Source: Bacteroidota bacterium
GTDB taxonomy: Bacteria; Bacteroidota; Bacteroidia; AKYH767-A; 2013-40CM-41-45
Length of the DNA stretch: 64,000 nt
Reading direction: 5' to 3'
NCBI GenBank assembly: GCA_016721305.1
Contig: JADKIH010000001.1
Coordinates: 372,001 to 436,000, forward strand
The notes below the pieces were generated by a model, which was given only the letters and a program-made list of their open reading frames with translations, had not been told where the DNA came from and ran no database searches. Numbering within the stretch: position 1 is the first letter of the stretch; every line of letters starts with the position of its first letter. The position numbers and the translations under genes were made by a program. Below, one piece after another: positions 19,451-29,436 of the stretch.

Positions 19451-21023
19451 TACGAATACGACGCTTGCCCTGAAAGCAAAATATCCATTAAGTAATTTCT
19501 CACATTTACCGATACGTCTATGGAATAGTGTAACGATAGCACTTCATCAATCAACAGAACAGGGTCAGAAGGGTTAGTAAGTGTTTCCGTATATGCTACT
19601 GTATCGAAAAGCAATGTTGCTCCATATGCGGTATATCCATTCGTTGCCATTCTGTCTGTAAAATAATTCCGCTTTGGCAATGAATCGGAATTAATCCACA
19701 TTTCATGATACGCCGGCTCCTGATAGTATGCTGGCCAGCCTGCAACATTCGGCGGATCACCTGCGTCCATCTGCATACTCGAAGATTGACTCCTGATTTT
19801 ATCCCATGCAGCATATTGGCCTTCTAAATTTGTTGAGTCAGGAAAAGAATTCCGAATTCACGACTGAAAGCCACTGTAAAATCAATCGGTGGTTTAATGA
19901 CACAACCCTGATTCAACACATCGAAAAAATGTTCGCTTTTGAAAAGTGTTGATAATACCGGAATCAAATCATAATTATTATTTCTGAAAATTTGTGCTAA
20001 CGGAACAATCACATTCGCTTCGGCCGCAGCGTCAATTTCGTAATAAACAAAAAAGCGATACAGCTTTCTGCAAATCGCTAATGCTACCTCATCTTTACTG
20101 AAAATCATATTCAGCAAATCATCGAGTTCCAAAGCGCCATTTGCTCCGCTTTGACCTGTAATTGTTGTATTGTTATAATAGGCCGAAAATAATTTATCCG
20201 TGCTGTCATGTCGTGTCGAATCAAAGTAGGAATTGAAACCGTTGGCCGAAGTTGTACCTCCCACTAAATCGTTTCTCCACCCTGTGAGCGCCCTTGCGGC
20301 AGCTTTCACATCGTCTTCGGTGTAGTACGGCGTTCCGTTAGCATCCTTCCCGACGGTAAATAACTCCTGCAATTCTCTGCCGTAATTTTCATTTGGCGCC
20401 GTTGCCGTATTTTTTTCTCCACTGAGATACTTCAGCATGGCTGAATTGATGGTAATCTCTCTCGTAAGATTTTTGAAATTCCCTAAGGCATTTGCCCTGA
20501 GCAATTCATTGTACTTATATATATAGGTAGAAACGGTAACGGTATCGAACTCAATCGCAAAATGATTTGAGTAGAAAAGCGTCATTTTTTCTCTGATGCT
20601 TCGAGGCTGGTTAATCATTTGCGAAACCCACCACGACTTCATACTCTTTTTCCGATACGAATACGTGTAGACATTGATTGTGCTCGTATCCGGTGTCCCG
20701 GGCCAGGGTTGACCTGCAGGACAATTAGGATCGGCCAGAAGCGAGTTGTAATTATTTACCGGTGGCGCCGGTGGCGTATACGCAGGATGATTGATTATCT
20801 CGAGCAGAGTGTCAACAGCGTCGCTAACGCTCATGCCCAGAAAATAATTCACGTCATCACGTGTGGCGCCAAACATCGTTCGTTTCAACAAATGTCTGAC
20901 CTCATTTACCGTCCATGTACCTGCATAAGGCGCCAAGCCCGACATTGTCCGGGCTAAATGCGAAAAATCCTGATGCTTGCTTGTGGAAGGAGTCTTTAAG
21001 GTTAAAAAATCTCTTCTATCCAT
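19414..21023 (-). CDS. DUF1800 domain protein (one frameshift, truncated C terminus)
   Basis: Partner of the DUF1501 protein. Starts MDRRDFLTLK (Tat-like basic motif), followed by HLLKRTMFGATRDDVN, the SWWVSQMI and FYSNHFAIE blocks, and ENYGRELQELFTVG, all typical of DUF1800. A frameshift in AAAA at 19843-19846 (one base missing) separates the last part, which continues with FPDSTNLEG and MQMDAGDPPNVAGWPAYYQ. The protein then stops abnormally at NAWNDYIPR where the family normally continues, because the following DNA joins directly to the DUF1501 gene. Presumably envelope-associated; function unknown. Confidence 0.85.
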
Positions 21024-21176
21024 TGTGTTTTTGTGTGAAAGCAGATTGACCTTGACTTTTCAAAATGGTTTAAGGTCTTTGCGCTATTTATGTAATGGTA
21101 AGGAAAGTTTCTTGGCGAAAAATGAAATTCTGCCTGAAGATTTAAAATTACCCATTTGCAATCATAGCAATTTGTC

Positions 21177-21199
21177 AAAAAAGGCCCTCAGAGAGGGCC
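21177..21199 (-). terminator. Terminator after the DoxX-like gene
   Basis: GGCCCTC and GAGGGCC stem with a T-run on the minus strand, about 60 bp past the stop of the DoxX-like gene. Confidence 0.8.
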
Positions 21200-21261
21200 C
21201 AAACAGGCTTTAAATTAATTATACATTAGCTTGCAATTGACCTTTCGTTGCGGGTATCGAA

Positions 21262-21633
21262 TCAGGAATTTGTTACAGCAAGTTTCTTATGCCATAAAAA
21301 ATACGACCAGAACAAAAATCCGATTGGCAGAAGAAGAGTCAGAACCATTGGCTCAAACAATCCTCTCGCTACAATCGAGAAAAAAGCTCCGGCTAAATCG
21401 AAGAACAATCCGGCATACGCCCATTCTTTTAATCGTTTGAGGCCCGGTATGAGTACAACGATTGATCCGGCAATCTTAGCCATGCCGATGAAGGGAATAA
21501 AGTACTTAGGATATCCTAAACCTGTAATAAGCAGTACGGCTTCGGGCGACATCATCACATTCGATACGGCCGAGAAGATCATAAATGCTGCGAAGAGTCC
21601 GGTGACGACCCAGTAGAGTGTGTGTTTTTTCAT
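21262..21633 (-). CDS. DoxX-like membrane protein
   Basis: A 123-residue protein with four hydrophobic helices: YWVVTGLFAAFMIFS, FIPFIGMAKIAGSIVVLI, AYAGLFFDLAGAFFSIVA and MVLTLLLPIGFLFWSY. GYPKYFIPFIGMAKIAG is characteristic of DoxX-like proteins, in which a short charged motif lies between helices 1 and 2. Inner-membrane location; members have been linked to thiosulfate or redox metabolism but this subfamily is unassigned. Single gene with its own terminator. Confidence 0.8.
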   Translation of the reverse strand: MKKHTLYWVVTGLFAAFMIFSAVSNVMMSPEAVLLITGLGYPKYFIPFIGMAKIAGSIVVLIPGLKRLKEWAYAGLFFDLAGAFFSIVARGLFEPMVLTLLLPIGFLFWSYFLWHKKLAVTNS

Positions 21634-21679
21634 TTTACAATGATAAAATATTTAACACACTCTACGTTCCTCGCCTAAT

Positions 21680-24547
21680 TTATAATTTAACAAGTCTGTT
21701 CACACCGAGATTACCCATTTCGTCGGTAATACGGATGTAATACACACCGGCAGGTTTGTCCGTCAATTCCACTTTCGTGTTAGTTCCACGACTCATCATC
21801 GTCTCTACTAACATTCCAAGTGAATTACAAACGTCGATCTTTACGCTCCCTAATTTCGGATCCAACTGCAATTCGAAATTTCCTTGCGCCGGATTTGGAA
21901 AAATTGAAAACAGTCCTGATAATGCAGCTTCATTTATTCCTGCAGCTACACCGAGAATCGTAAATGATGCCGTAACGGTTTGATTGCAGGCACTCGTTGC
22001 CGTAACAGTATATGTTCCCGGAGTAAGACCGGTAATCGTATTCGACGTACTATCTGTTCCTACGGTATTACTTCCATTACTCCATACATAAGTGTAATTC
22101 GGCTCACCACAAGTAAGTGTTATAGTTGCGCTTCCACAACTGCAAGCTGAATCATTGACTTGCGATTGCGTATAGAGTGGTGCAATCGGTGTGAATTTCG
22201 CGAAGTATAAATCTTCATTCAGATCCGGCACCGAATCGAAGTAAACACCATTACCCGGATCAATCAATGGCCATGCGATATTTGGCTCGTACACAGCTTT
22301 AGTAACAAAAAGGTTATCGCTCTTGTCCAAAGCAACTTTAAATCCCCATCCTGCCGCAGAACCATTTCCGCCGTAATAGGTTGCCCAGGAAGCCACGCCG
22401 GCTTCTGTTAGTTTCAATAAATAAACATACGCTCCCATTGGTGTACCGGTGTGCGTGTACTGATTACATGAACTGTAGGTATACAGACTGTTCGGATTTG
22501 TAGAGAGAGATGTAAGACTCATCGTCACATTTCCACACGCATCAATGGCCGCCTCTGCTCCGCATGAATAGTTTCCGATCAGCTCACTCTCGAGACCACC
22601 ATAGTAAGTTCCCCACGTTAATGCCCCTGCTGCATCAAACTCCATGATACAACAATCATAACCTCCGCCACCGTATGCAGGCTGATTATAAGCACCGGGA
22701 CGATTCATAATTTGCAAAGGCCCGTCGCTCGTCGAATCAGAATATCCTGTAACATAAACATTCCCCGCTCCATCACAGAGTACGTTTGTCGTCTGCTCGG
22801 TGCCCGGATAATAACTTGCCCATGTTAACAGACCTGCATTGTCGAAGCGCATGATGTGGCCTTGTCCCATGAGACTGGTATAGGCACTGCTGTTAAATGC
22901 ACCGGGACGATTCACAACCGGAAAACTGTCGTGGGCAGAACCAACGATATATACATTTCCACTTTCGTCGGTGGTAACATCAATTCCCTCTTCATAATCA
23001 TAGCCTCCGATATTTGTTGCCCACGTCAACGAACCTGACGAGGTAAATCTTAAAAGCAAAACATCAAAGCCTCCGGCAAAGGTCGTATCGTTATATGCAC
23101 CGGGTCTGATTACTCCCGGATAAACCATTCCGCTTCCTGTAATATATAGATTACCTACATTATCAATTGTCATAGCACGTGTTTCTCCGTCGGCAACAAA
23201 TGTTCCCCAGTCTCGCACACCATTTGTGGCATCAAATCTTAAAAGGAAAGCATTCGAAGCATTTAATCGGGCTACTTGCTGATTAAATGCACCGGTTAAT
23301 ACTTGTGTCGGAAATGTCGAAACAAATAAACCAAATTCCATTACGGAGATTCCCGTAAAATACACGTGGTCGTTCGCATCGCAAATAACCGCATTTGGCG
23401 AATCACCTTCATTTCCTCCATAGTAGGTTGCCCAGTTTAATTTTCCATCGTTCGTAAAGCACATAAAAAAACAATCGAACAATCCGCCTCCGTAAGTAGC
23501 CTGATAATACGCAGCTCCCCATGAATGAACCGGAAAGCCTACATCAAAACTTCCACCCGACACAAAAACATTTCCGCCTTTATCACAGGCAATGCTCTGC
23601 GGCATCTCGGGAACCGGACCGCCATAATATGTTCCCCATACTAATTGCGGATCAATTACGAGCGTCTCTGAATGATTGTAATTTCCCAAAGCAATTTTGA
23701 CATTGGCAGAAAATAATTTATCTGACGTGTTCACAACTTGCAGATTCGATCCAAACTTCGTTCCTGCACCTGAATAAGTCATTGTCAAATTTCTGCTTTC
23801 AACAAAATTTGATGACACGGAATTATTTTTATTGCCCTGGTAAGCATACAACTTTCCTTCAGCCAAATTACCTCCGCCATTGCGAAAACCAATTTCAGAA
23901 TCTGATACGCTGAGCGAACCGGTACCTTCGTAAGTTAACTGAATTAAATTCGGATCAGCAAACGGATGTACAATGAAATCGTATTCCATTTTACCGTCAA
24001 CAAAATACAATTGCCAGTCGATGCCGGGGTAAATATCTTTTACAGTTACTTTAGAATATGTGCGAATATCAAAAAGGCCATTCGGACTGTGAGCATGATA
24101 GTAATTCACTCTGCCGACTGTTATATCTTCCGCTTTAACAACATTCGAAGCATTCACATGTGCTCCTTTCAATATCATATCGACACGATACGACTCTACC
24201 TTTCTGTCGGCAAACGGCACTTCGATTTTAGTATGCGATTTAACCGGAACCGGATTTGCTTCTGAAGGACGATCATATTTTAAAAATTGATAGGTAATCC
24301 CCGTCTTCGTAATCCAGATATTCAAATTCGACACTTCGGCCTTGAAGAGGACGAAATCCACTTCAGACTTGTCCATACTTTCAAATTGCCCTTTGTTTTC
24401 CTCAAAGCCTAATCGTTTCTGACTACTAATCCATTCGCCGGTTTTTTGCGCTCCCGGGGGATTAGTCTGACTTGAATTTGCATTGGCGGAACTAAACCAA
24501 ATAGTGCTAATTGAAATAAATAATTGAATTAATCGTGTGTAATTCAT
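21680..24547 (-). CDS. SBBP-repeat beta-propeller secreted protein with T9SS tail
   Basis: About 955 residues. After a signal peptide (LIQLFISISTIWFSSANA) comes a domain with GFEENKGQ, DFVLFKAEVSNLNIWITKTG and PGIDWQLYFVDGKMEYDF, the N-terminal module that goes with SBBP proteins. From about residue 300 there are repeated blade units such as LTWATYYGG and GNVYVTGYS, each with a conserved Asp-Gly-Asn-Val pattern, forming a propeller. Then a Ser/Thr-rich Ig-like module (PNYTYVWSNG) and a sorting tail IFPNPAQGNFELQL. I start at the ATG at 24547. Intact; probable surface protein of unknown ligand. Confidence 0.88.
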   Translation of the reverse strand: MNYTRLIQLFISISTIWFSSANANSSQTNPPGAQKTGEWISSQKRLGFEENKGQFESMDKSEVDFVLFKAEVSNLNIWITKTGITYQFLKYDRPSEANPVPVKSHTKIEVPFADRKVESYRVDMILKGAHVNASNVVKAEDITVGRVNYYHAHSPNGLFDIRTYSKVTVKDIYPGIDWQLYFVDGKMEYDFIVHPFADPNLIQLTYEGTGSLSVSDSEIGFRNGGGNLAEGKLYAYQGNKNNSVSSNFVESRNLTMTYSGAGTKFGSNLQVVNTSDKLFSANVKIALGNYNHSETLVIDPQLVWGTYYGGPVPEMPQSIACDKGGNVFVSGGSFDVGFPVHSWGAAYYQATYGGGLFDCFFMCFTNDGKLNWATYYGGNEGDSPNAVICDANDHVYFTGISVMEFGLFVSTFPTQVLTGAFNQQVARLNASNAFLLRFDATNGVRDWGTFVADGETRAMTIDNVGNLYITGSGMVYPGVIRPGAYNDTTFAGGFDVLLLRFTSSGSLTWATNIGGYDYEEGIDVTTDESGNVYIVGSAHDSFPVVNRPGAFNSSAYTSLMGQGHIMRFDNAGLLTWASYYPGTEQTTNVLCDGAGNVYVTGYSDSTSDGPLQIMNRPGAYNQPAYGGGGYDCCIMEFDAAGALTWGTYYGGLESELIGNYSCGAEAAIDACGNVTMSLTSLSTNPNSLYTYSSCNQYTHTGTPMGAYVYLLKLTEAGVASWATYYGGNGSAAGWGFKVALDKSDNLFVTKAVYEPNIAWPLIDPGNGVYFDSVPDLNEDLYFAKFTPIAPLYTQSQVNDSACSCGSATITLTCGEPNYTYVWSNGSNTVGTDSTSNTITGLTPGTYTVTATSACNQTVTASFTILGVAAGINEAALSGLFSIFPNPAQGNFELQLDPKLGSVKIDVCNSLGMLVETMMSRGTNTKVELTDKPAGVYYIRITDEMGNLGVNRLVKL

Positions 24548-24800
24548 TTTACATTTAGTTGTTAGTAGTGTGATGAGGAATTGGAGGAGCATGTCGACCT
24601 CGCAGCGATGATCTATCCCGGCTATTAAGCCATTGATGAAAACCGTTCTTTCAAAGCTAAGAGCAAATGATTTAAAGATAAAACTTTCTTTATTTTTTCA
24701 ATAGTATCGTAAAATCACTATTTTTGAACTTATCAAATATCATTTATTTGATTTTTAGACGTTTATATATACACAATCATTGAAATAAATAAGTAACGTA

Positions 24801-26312
24801 ATGGCTATTATCGAAGAATCCCCTCTTTTCGACCTTATTAAAAATCTCTCCAAAGGTGAAAAGAGAAGCTTCCGGCAATTGGCGAATTATTCGTCCGATT
24901 CAGATAAAAAATACCTCGCCCTGTTCGACTTAATCGAAGCTCAGAAAAACTATAACGAGGAAAAAATTCGCAAGAAATTGCTGGAACTAGAAATCAAAAC
25001 GCCGTTACCGGTTTTGAAAAATTATGTTCAGGAATTACTGATGCGAGTTTTACGCTTCCATCATTCCGATCGTTCAATCGATACCATTTTACGAAGTCAT
25101 CTGCATGACGCAGAAATTTTGCACAATAAAGGTCTCGACAAACTTAGAGATCGCTCCTTGCGAAAAGCGAAAATGATTTCTAAAAAGCATGAGAAAAAAG
25201 AAGCCCTTCTCGAAATCCTAAACAAAGAATGGAATTACAAATCGATCTTCAATCCGAAAATAATTGAACAGGATCACGAGAAAGCAGTGGACGACTTATC
25301 CAAACTTCTTTTCGCGCGAAAGATGGTGTACAATGTCTCTCTGCTGCTCGAAAAAGGAGAAATTCGGGACGACTCTTTACGACGTGAATGGAATGAAGTG
25401 ATTCAGCGCCCGATGATGCTGGGTGAAAGAACATACTCGGGATACGAAGAGAATTGTCATTTTCATCATAATTGGATGAGATACTACCATAGGATCAACG
25501 ATTTTGCAAAATGCTGTTACCATCAGGAGCAATTGATTTCGCACATGGAATCAAAACCGGAACTACTTACCCAACATCTGATTCTTTACATTTTCGAATT
25601 GAACGGTCTTGTAGTTGCCTATTGCCAAAACAAAGATTACCATAACGCTCAAAAAGTAATCGACAAGTTAATTATACTTAACTCGCCTAGTCTTAACGCA
25701 CCGGAGAAAACAACTCTGCTCAATACCATTTCCATCGCCTACGGAAATCTCATTCACGGGTTCTATCTATCCGATTTCGATGCAGCGATTAAAGCAAGCG
25801 AGCAGGCGGAATTATACATTCGTTCACTCGAAACCAATCATCACCACGCAGCATTCCTTTATTTGAATTTGGCTAAGACGCTCATCTATACAGGGCGCTA
25901 CAAAGAAGCTCTCCGATGGACGAATACCATCCTTAACGAATCACCCGACAATCGGCGAGATGACTTTTATGTACTGGCATGGATGTTTAATCTGATCATT
26001 CATTATGAAATGGATCATATCGATCTGCTTCCTTCGCTGATTCGCTCAACCACACGCTTCTTACGAAAACGCAAACGCTTATACAAAACCGAAAACGCCA
26101 TCCTTACTTTTCTTCACCGCAAGCTTCCGGAAACGAATTCACAAAAGGAAGTCCTTCAGTTCTTCAAAGAATTGAAATCGGAGCTCGATGAAATCATTAA
26201 AGATCCTTACGAAGCCAAAGCTTTTAAATACTTCGACTTTATCGCATGGCTTGAAAGCAAAATTGAGAAGAAAGCTATTTCAGAGGTTGTGAAAGCGAAG
26301 ATTAACGGGTAA
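24801..26312 (+). CDS. Helical-repeat cytosolic protein of unknown function
   Basis: A 503-residue protein without signal or membrane segments. The N terminus (SPLFDLIKNLSKGEKRSFRQ) with basic residues recalls Bacteroidota proteins of unknown function that carry such a helical head followed by TPR-like helices (NGLVVAYCQNKDYHNAQKVID, YLNLAKTLIYTGRYKEALRW). Likely a scaffold. The 200 bp upstream are AT-rich with no recognised element. Not recognised beyond that. Confidence 0.7.
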   Translation: MAIIEESPLFDLIKNLSKGEKRSFRQLANYSSDSDKKYLALFDLIEAQKNYNEEKIRKKLLELEIKTPLPVLKNYVQELLMRVLRFHHSDRSIDTILRSHLHDAEILHNKGLDKLRDRSLRKAKMISKKHEKKEALLEILNKEWNYKSIFNPKIIEQDHEKAVDDLSKLLFARKMVYNVSLLLEKGEIRDDSLRREWNEVIQRPMMLGERTYSGYEENCHFHHNWMRYYHRINDFAKCCYHQEQLISHMESKPELLTQHLILYIFELNGLVVAYCQNKDYHNAQKVIDKLIILNSPSLNAPEKTTLLNTISIAYGNLIHGFYLSDFDAAIKASEQAELYIRSLETNHHHAAFLYLNLAKTLIYTGRYKEALRWTNTILNESPDNRRDDFYVLAWMFNLIIHYEMDHIDLLPSLIRSTTRFLRKRKRLYKTENAILTFLHRKLPETNSQKEVLQFFKELKSELDEIIKDPYEAKAFKYFDFIAWLESKIEKKAISEVVKAKING

Positions 26313-26330
26313 TCGAAAGAGGCTTACAGA

Positions 26331-26759
26331 TTACGCCTGCCTGAGTGCTTCAATGTCAAATTTCTTCATTTTTAAAAACGCTTGTACGACGCGCTGACTT
26401 CTTGCCGGATCCGACATCAGTTCACCCAAGACAGTCGGCACTACCTGCCATGATACACCAAACTTGTCTACACACCATCCGCACATCCCCTCTTTCCCGC
26501 CGTCAGTCGTTAGCTTCTCCCAGTAATAATCTATTTCTATCTGATCTTCGCAGGGAATGACAAAAGAAACCGAATCATTGAACTTAAACTTTGCGGCACC
26601 TCCATTGAGCCCCATAAATTTCCGACCATTAATCTCCCAATTCACGACAATAGGTGACTCATTCAGTATTCTCGAGTTTGGGAAAACTGAGCAGTAAAAA
26701 TCTGCAGCTGCTTTGGCTTCGTTCTCAAACCATAAACAGGGATAAATGCTTTTAGCCAT
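26331..26759 (-). CDS. VOC-superfamily protein (PhnB-like)
   Basis: A 142-residue protein of the glyoxalase/vicinal oxygen chelate fold. IYPCLWFENEAKAAADFYCSVFPNS at the start, NGRKFMGLNGG, and the C-terminal GWCVDKFGVSWQVVP are typical of the PhnB-like class once named 3-demethylubiquinone methyltransferase. Members lack a proven reaction, and the metal-binding set is incomplete here as in many of this class. Soluble, single gene. Confidence 0.85.
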   Translation of the reverse strand: MAKSIYPCLWFENEAKAAADFYCSVFPNSRILNESPIVVNWEINGRKFMGLNGGAAKFKFNDSVSFVIPCEDQIEIDYYWEKLTTDGGKEGMCGWCVDKFGVSWQVVPTVLGELMSDPARSQRVVQAFLKMKKFDIEALRQA

Positions 26760-26802
26760 TGTATACGAATTTTAAATCAGTTTATGAAATAAGGTAACCA
26801 AG

Positions 26803-26855
26803 ATCCCTGCGGGATATACCATTCTCTGTTCATGTTTTTAAGAAGGAATGGTATA
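26803..26855. repeat. REP-like palindrome cluster
   Basis: ATCCC-TGC-GGGAT forms a small hairpin, immediately followed by a perfect 10-bp inverted pair TATACCATTC / GAATGGTATA separated by 21 bp. Intergenic, upstream of the VOC gene. The remaining 230 bp between genes contain only this and the terminator at 26953. Confidence 0.6.
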
Positions 26856-26952
26856 GCTGAAATTTTGATTGATCAAAGTACAGCCTTTTTTTCAACTACA
26901 GTGATTTCCTCTGAAAAAATCACAACGCACAATTCGAAGATGTATGCCAATA

Positions 26953-26986
26953 AAAAAGCGGGCCATTCCGAAGAACAGCCCGCTTC
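26953..26986 (-). terminator. Terminator of the M43 protease gene
   Basis: AAGCGGGC pairs with GCCCGCTT and a T-run follows on the minus strand, 13 bp after the protease stop. Confidence 0.88.
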
Positions 26987-26998
26987 ACTATAGCTGAA

Positions 26999-29134
26999 TT
27001 ATTTTTGAATAACAACCTGACTTGTGCTATTCAACTTGTCCGAAACCAGACCTACCGTATAGACTCCGCTTTCAAGTTCTTCCAGATTAACCCGAATTAA
27101 ATCAGAAGCACTTTGAACTTTTTGAGAATACACAAGCTGTCCCAGAGAAGAATACACACTTACTGTCACCTCGCCAACATATTGCTGAGCAAATTTAATA
27201 TTCAACATTCCACTTGAAGGACTAGGATACACGACTACATCTCCCGGATTCATAACCGAAGAAAGTCCGGATGCAAAGTCGATATTGATATCATCTACAT
27301 ACAAATTGTTTTCGTAATCAGTAATATTTCGAACCATAAACACCACATTCGAAAAACTTGCATATGGAGTCAGATCAATTATCTCCTGGCGCCATTGTGC
27401 GGCAGATGGAGAAAAATTGCCTGCAGCCCAAACCGGAGAAGTAGTAGTGAGATCTGTTCCATATTTCTTGTAAATACTCGAGTAAGAAACTCCGCAATCA
27501 GTAGAAATTAGAATCTCCAAGGTGTCTGAGTAATTCGGAAGTACAGTCGGATCAGAATACAACTGATAAGCCAGATAGAAAGTCATCTGTGGATTAGCCA
27601 CCGTTGTTAAATTGAAATTAGGAGTAACCATTTCATCAATTTGTCCTGAAGAATTGTAATTGTAATTATCCATCCACAACGAACCGGTTCCGGCCGAGTG
27701 GCTCACGGTCGAACGAGCCCATGTAGTAGCTCCGTCAATATTATTGACCGACCAGCCAGTTGGAGGGAATGTAGCTGCTGTAAACGCTTCAGAGAAAGGC
27801 ACTGCTTGTCCGGTCGACAACACGGCAAACGACGAGGTAGCTGTATCATTAGCCGCATTAGGATCACTTAAGCCGTTTGGCAGAGTTGTATACGACTTGA
27901 ATGTGTGACTGCCAATAGCTGCATATGCATTTGGCAGAGTAACATTCACTGTTGCCAAAGACGCCAGATTTCCTGTCCACGCATAAGTTAAAACTGAACC
28001 ATTATCGATTTGATAATTGATCGTTGCCGAAGTAAGATTCGAAGCTCCCCAGTTTTTAATCGTCACTACCGGTGCAAGAGAGTCATTGCAACTATTTCCT
28101 ATAGGGAATACCACTTCCGGAACACCTGCATCATTGGCAAGCAAATTCACCGGAACAATTCCATCAGAATTCACAATCGACGGATAGAAATTAGCAATTG
28201 CCGACTCCATACGTGCAGCCTGACCAACGGTAAACATGTTTAAGCAATTATCATAACTGTAATCCATGTAATTCATAAACATAAATCCGGGCGATGTTGT
28301 AGCACAGGCATCGGTTGCAGGGAAAACTTCGCATGTAGTAGTTGCATCAGCCTGATTAGGCGTATCGCTTACGTTGTCGCTTCCTGAACAAGCTCCGCCA
28401 TCGTCGCCCCAGATATGGAACAAATTGAAACAATGACCGATTTCATGAGTAGTTGTTCTGCCTTGATCATATGGCGCAGTAACGGTTCCTACTCTACCGA
28501 ATGCATCATACAAACAAACGAATCCGTAGGTATTGCTTGGTGTTCCTGTTGGAAACTCTCCATAGCCCAGTAAGCCACCGCCTAAATTACATGACCAGAT
28601 ATTCAGATATGTCAACACATCCCATGCATCGTCTCCGCCTTGCGAAGTAAACTTCACTGCATCATTTGTATTAAATGATGTAGATGTAGTTTGAACGTGA
28701 ACAATACCGGTGGTTGGATTTCCATTCGGATCTCTTCGTGCCAATACAAAATAGTAAGGCAAACTTCCTGATATTGGTCGCCAAACTGCAGGAGTATTTA
28801 CAGTATCTGCATTTGTTCGAGCAAAGTCTTCGTTGAGAACATCGATCTGAGATTCAACTTGAGCATCAGAAATGTTTTCAGTTGCCGTTCTCCAGATCAC
28901 GTGCACAACAATCGGAATTGTATCAGGCGCCGTATTCGCAGTTCTTGCTTTTGGATGCGTTGCAATCCAGTTTTGTAAAATCTGTTCATTCTGCGCAAAA
29001 GAGCTTGCATAAGCAGGATCTGTCTGCATTTTCCAGGCATGGTGTTCCATCGTTCCGCAACGTTCAACAGACTGAGCATTCGAAAATGCCGTTGTAAACA
29101 TCATAGCCAGGGCTAAGTAGAGAATTTTCTTCAT
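26999..29134 (-). CDS. Secreted M43-family zinc metalloprotease with T9SS tail
   Basis: A 711-residue exported endopeptidase. Signal peptide MKKILYLALAMMFTTAFSNA, a propeptide region, then the catalytic domain with RTTTHEIGHCFNLFHIWGDD: the HEIGH...H zinc ligands of the pappalysin (M43) class, followed by SGSDNVSDTPNQ. A Met-turn candidate is FMNYMDYS. The middle holds a CARDB-like domain (VVTIKNWGASNLTSATINY) and a beta-sandwich, and the C terminus (VVYPSPSSGMLNIKF) is a type IX sorting tail. Intact, monocistronic, with its own terminator. Nutrient or virulence-type proteolysis outside the cell. Confidence 0.93.
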   Translation of the reverse strand: MKKILYLALAMMFTTAFSNAQSVERCGTMEHHAWKMQTDPAYASSFAQNEQILQNWIATHPKARTANTAPDTIPIVVHVIWRTATENISDAQVESQIDVLNEDFARTNADTVNTPAVWRPISGSLPYYFVLARRDPNGNPTTGIVHVQTTSTSFNTNDAVKFTSQGGDDAWDVLTYLNIWSCNLGGGLLGYGEFPTGTPSNTYGFVCLYDAFGRVGTVTAPYDQGRTTTHEIGHCFNLFHIWGDDGGACSGSDNVSDTPNQADATTTCEVFPATDACATTSPGFMFMNYMDYSYDNCLNMFTVGQAARMESAIANFYPSIVNSDGIVPVNLLANDAGVPEVVFPIGNSCNDSLAPVVTIKNWGASNLTSATINYQIDNGSVLTYAWTGNLASLATVNVTLPNAYAAIGSHTFKSYTTLPNGLSDPNAANDTATSSFAVLSTGQAVPFSEAFTAATFPPTGWSVNNIDGATTWARSTVSHSAGTGSLWMDNYNYNSSGQIDEMVTPNFNLTTVANPQMTFYLAYQLYSDPTVLPNYSDTLEILISTDCGVSYSSIYKKYGTDLTTTSPVWAAGNFSPSAAQWRQEIIDLTPYASFSNVVFMVRNITDYENNLYVDDINIDFASGLSSVMNPGDVVVYPSPSSGMLNIKFAQQYVGEVTVSVYSSLGQLVYSQKVQSASDLIRVNLEELESGVYTVGLVSDKLNSTSQVVIQK

Positions 29135-29412
29135 GAGAATTTTTGATATTAAGAGGCGCTAAAAGTAACATTTATCCGCTATCCCACAGATGATTTTTGC
29201 CTCATTTCAGCGACTGGTCAGAGAATTCATTTAAGCCATCGGATGCTACCAAAAACACGGAATTTTAATTGATTCTCTCACTTTCAGAACAAAACACCTT
29301 GCTGATTTTAATGTAAGTACGTGCTAGATTTAAATGGCTGCCTCCACGAAATCAATCCCCGGCGAATGGCAAAAAGGGGAAGCTCAAATGAATGGTATTT
29401 CATCCTGTTGAG

Positions 29413-29420
29413 TACATTTG
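29413..29420 (+). promoter_or_regulatory. Promoter -7 box TACATTTG ahead of tatD-like gene
   Basis: Exact match to TAnnTTTG, placing the transcript start about 10-14 bp before the proposed TTG start at 29437. It argues against the longer frame that starts upstream of the promoter. Confidence 0.6.
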
Positions 29421-29436
29421 CGCCAATTACTCGACG

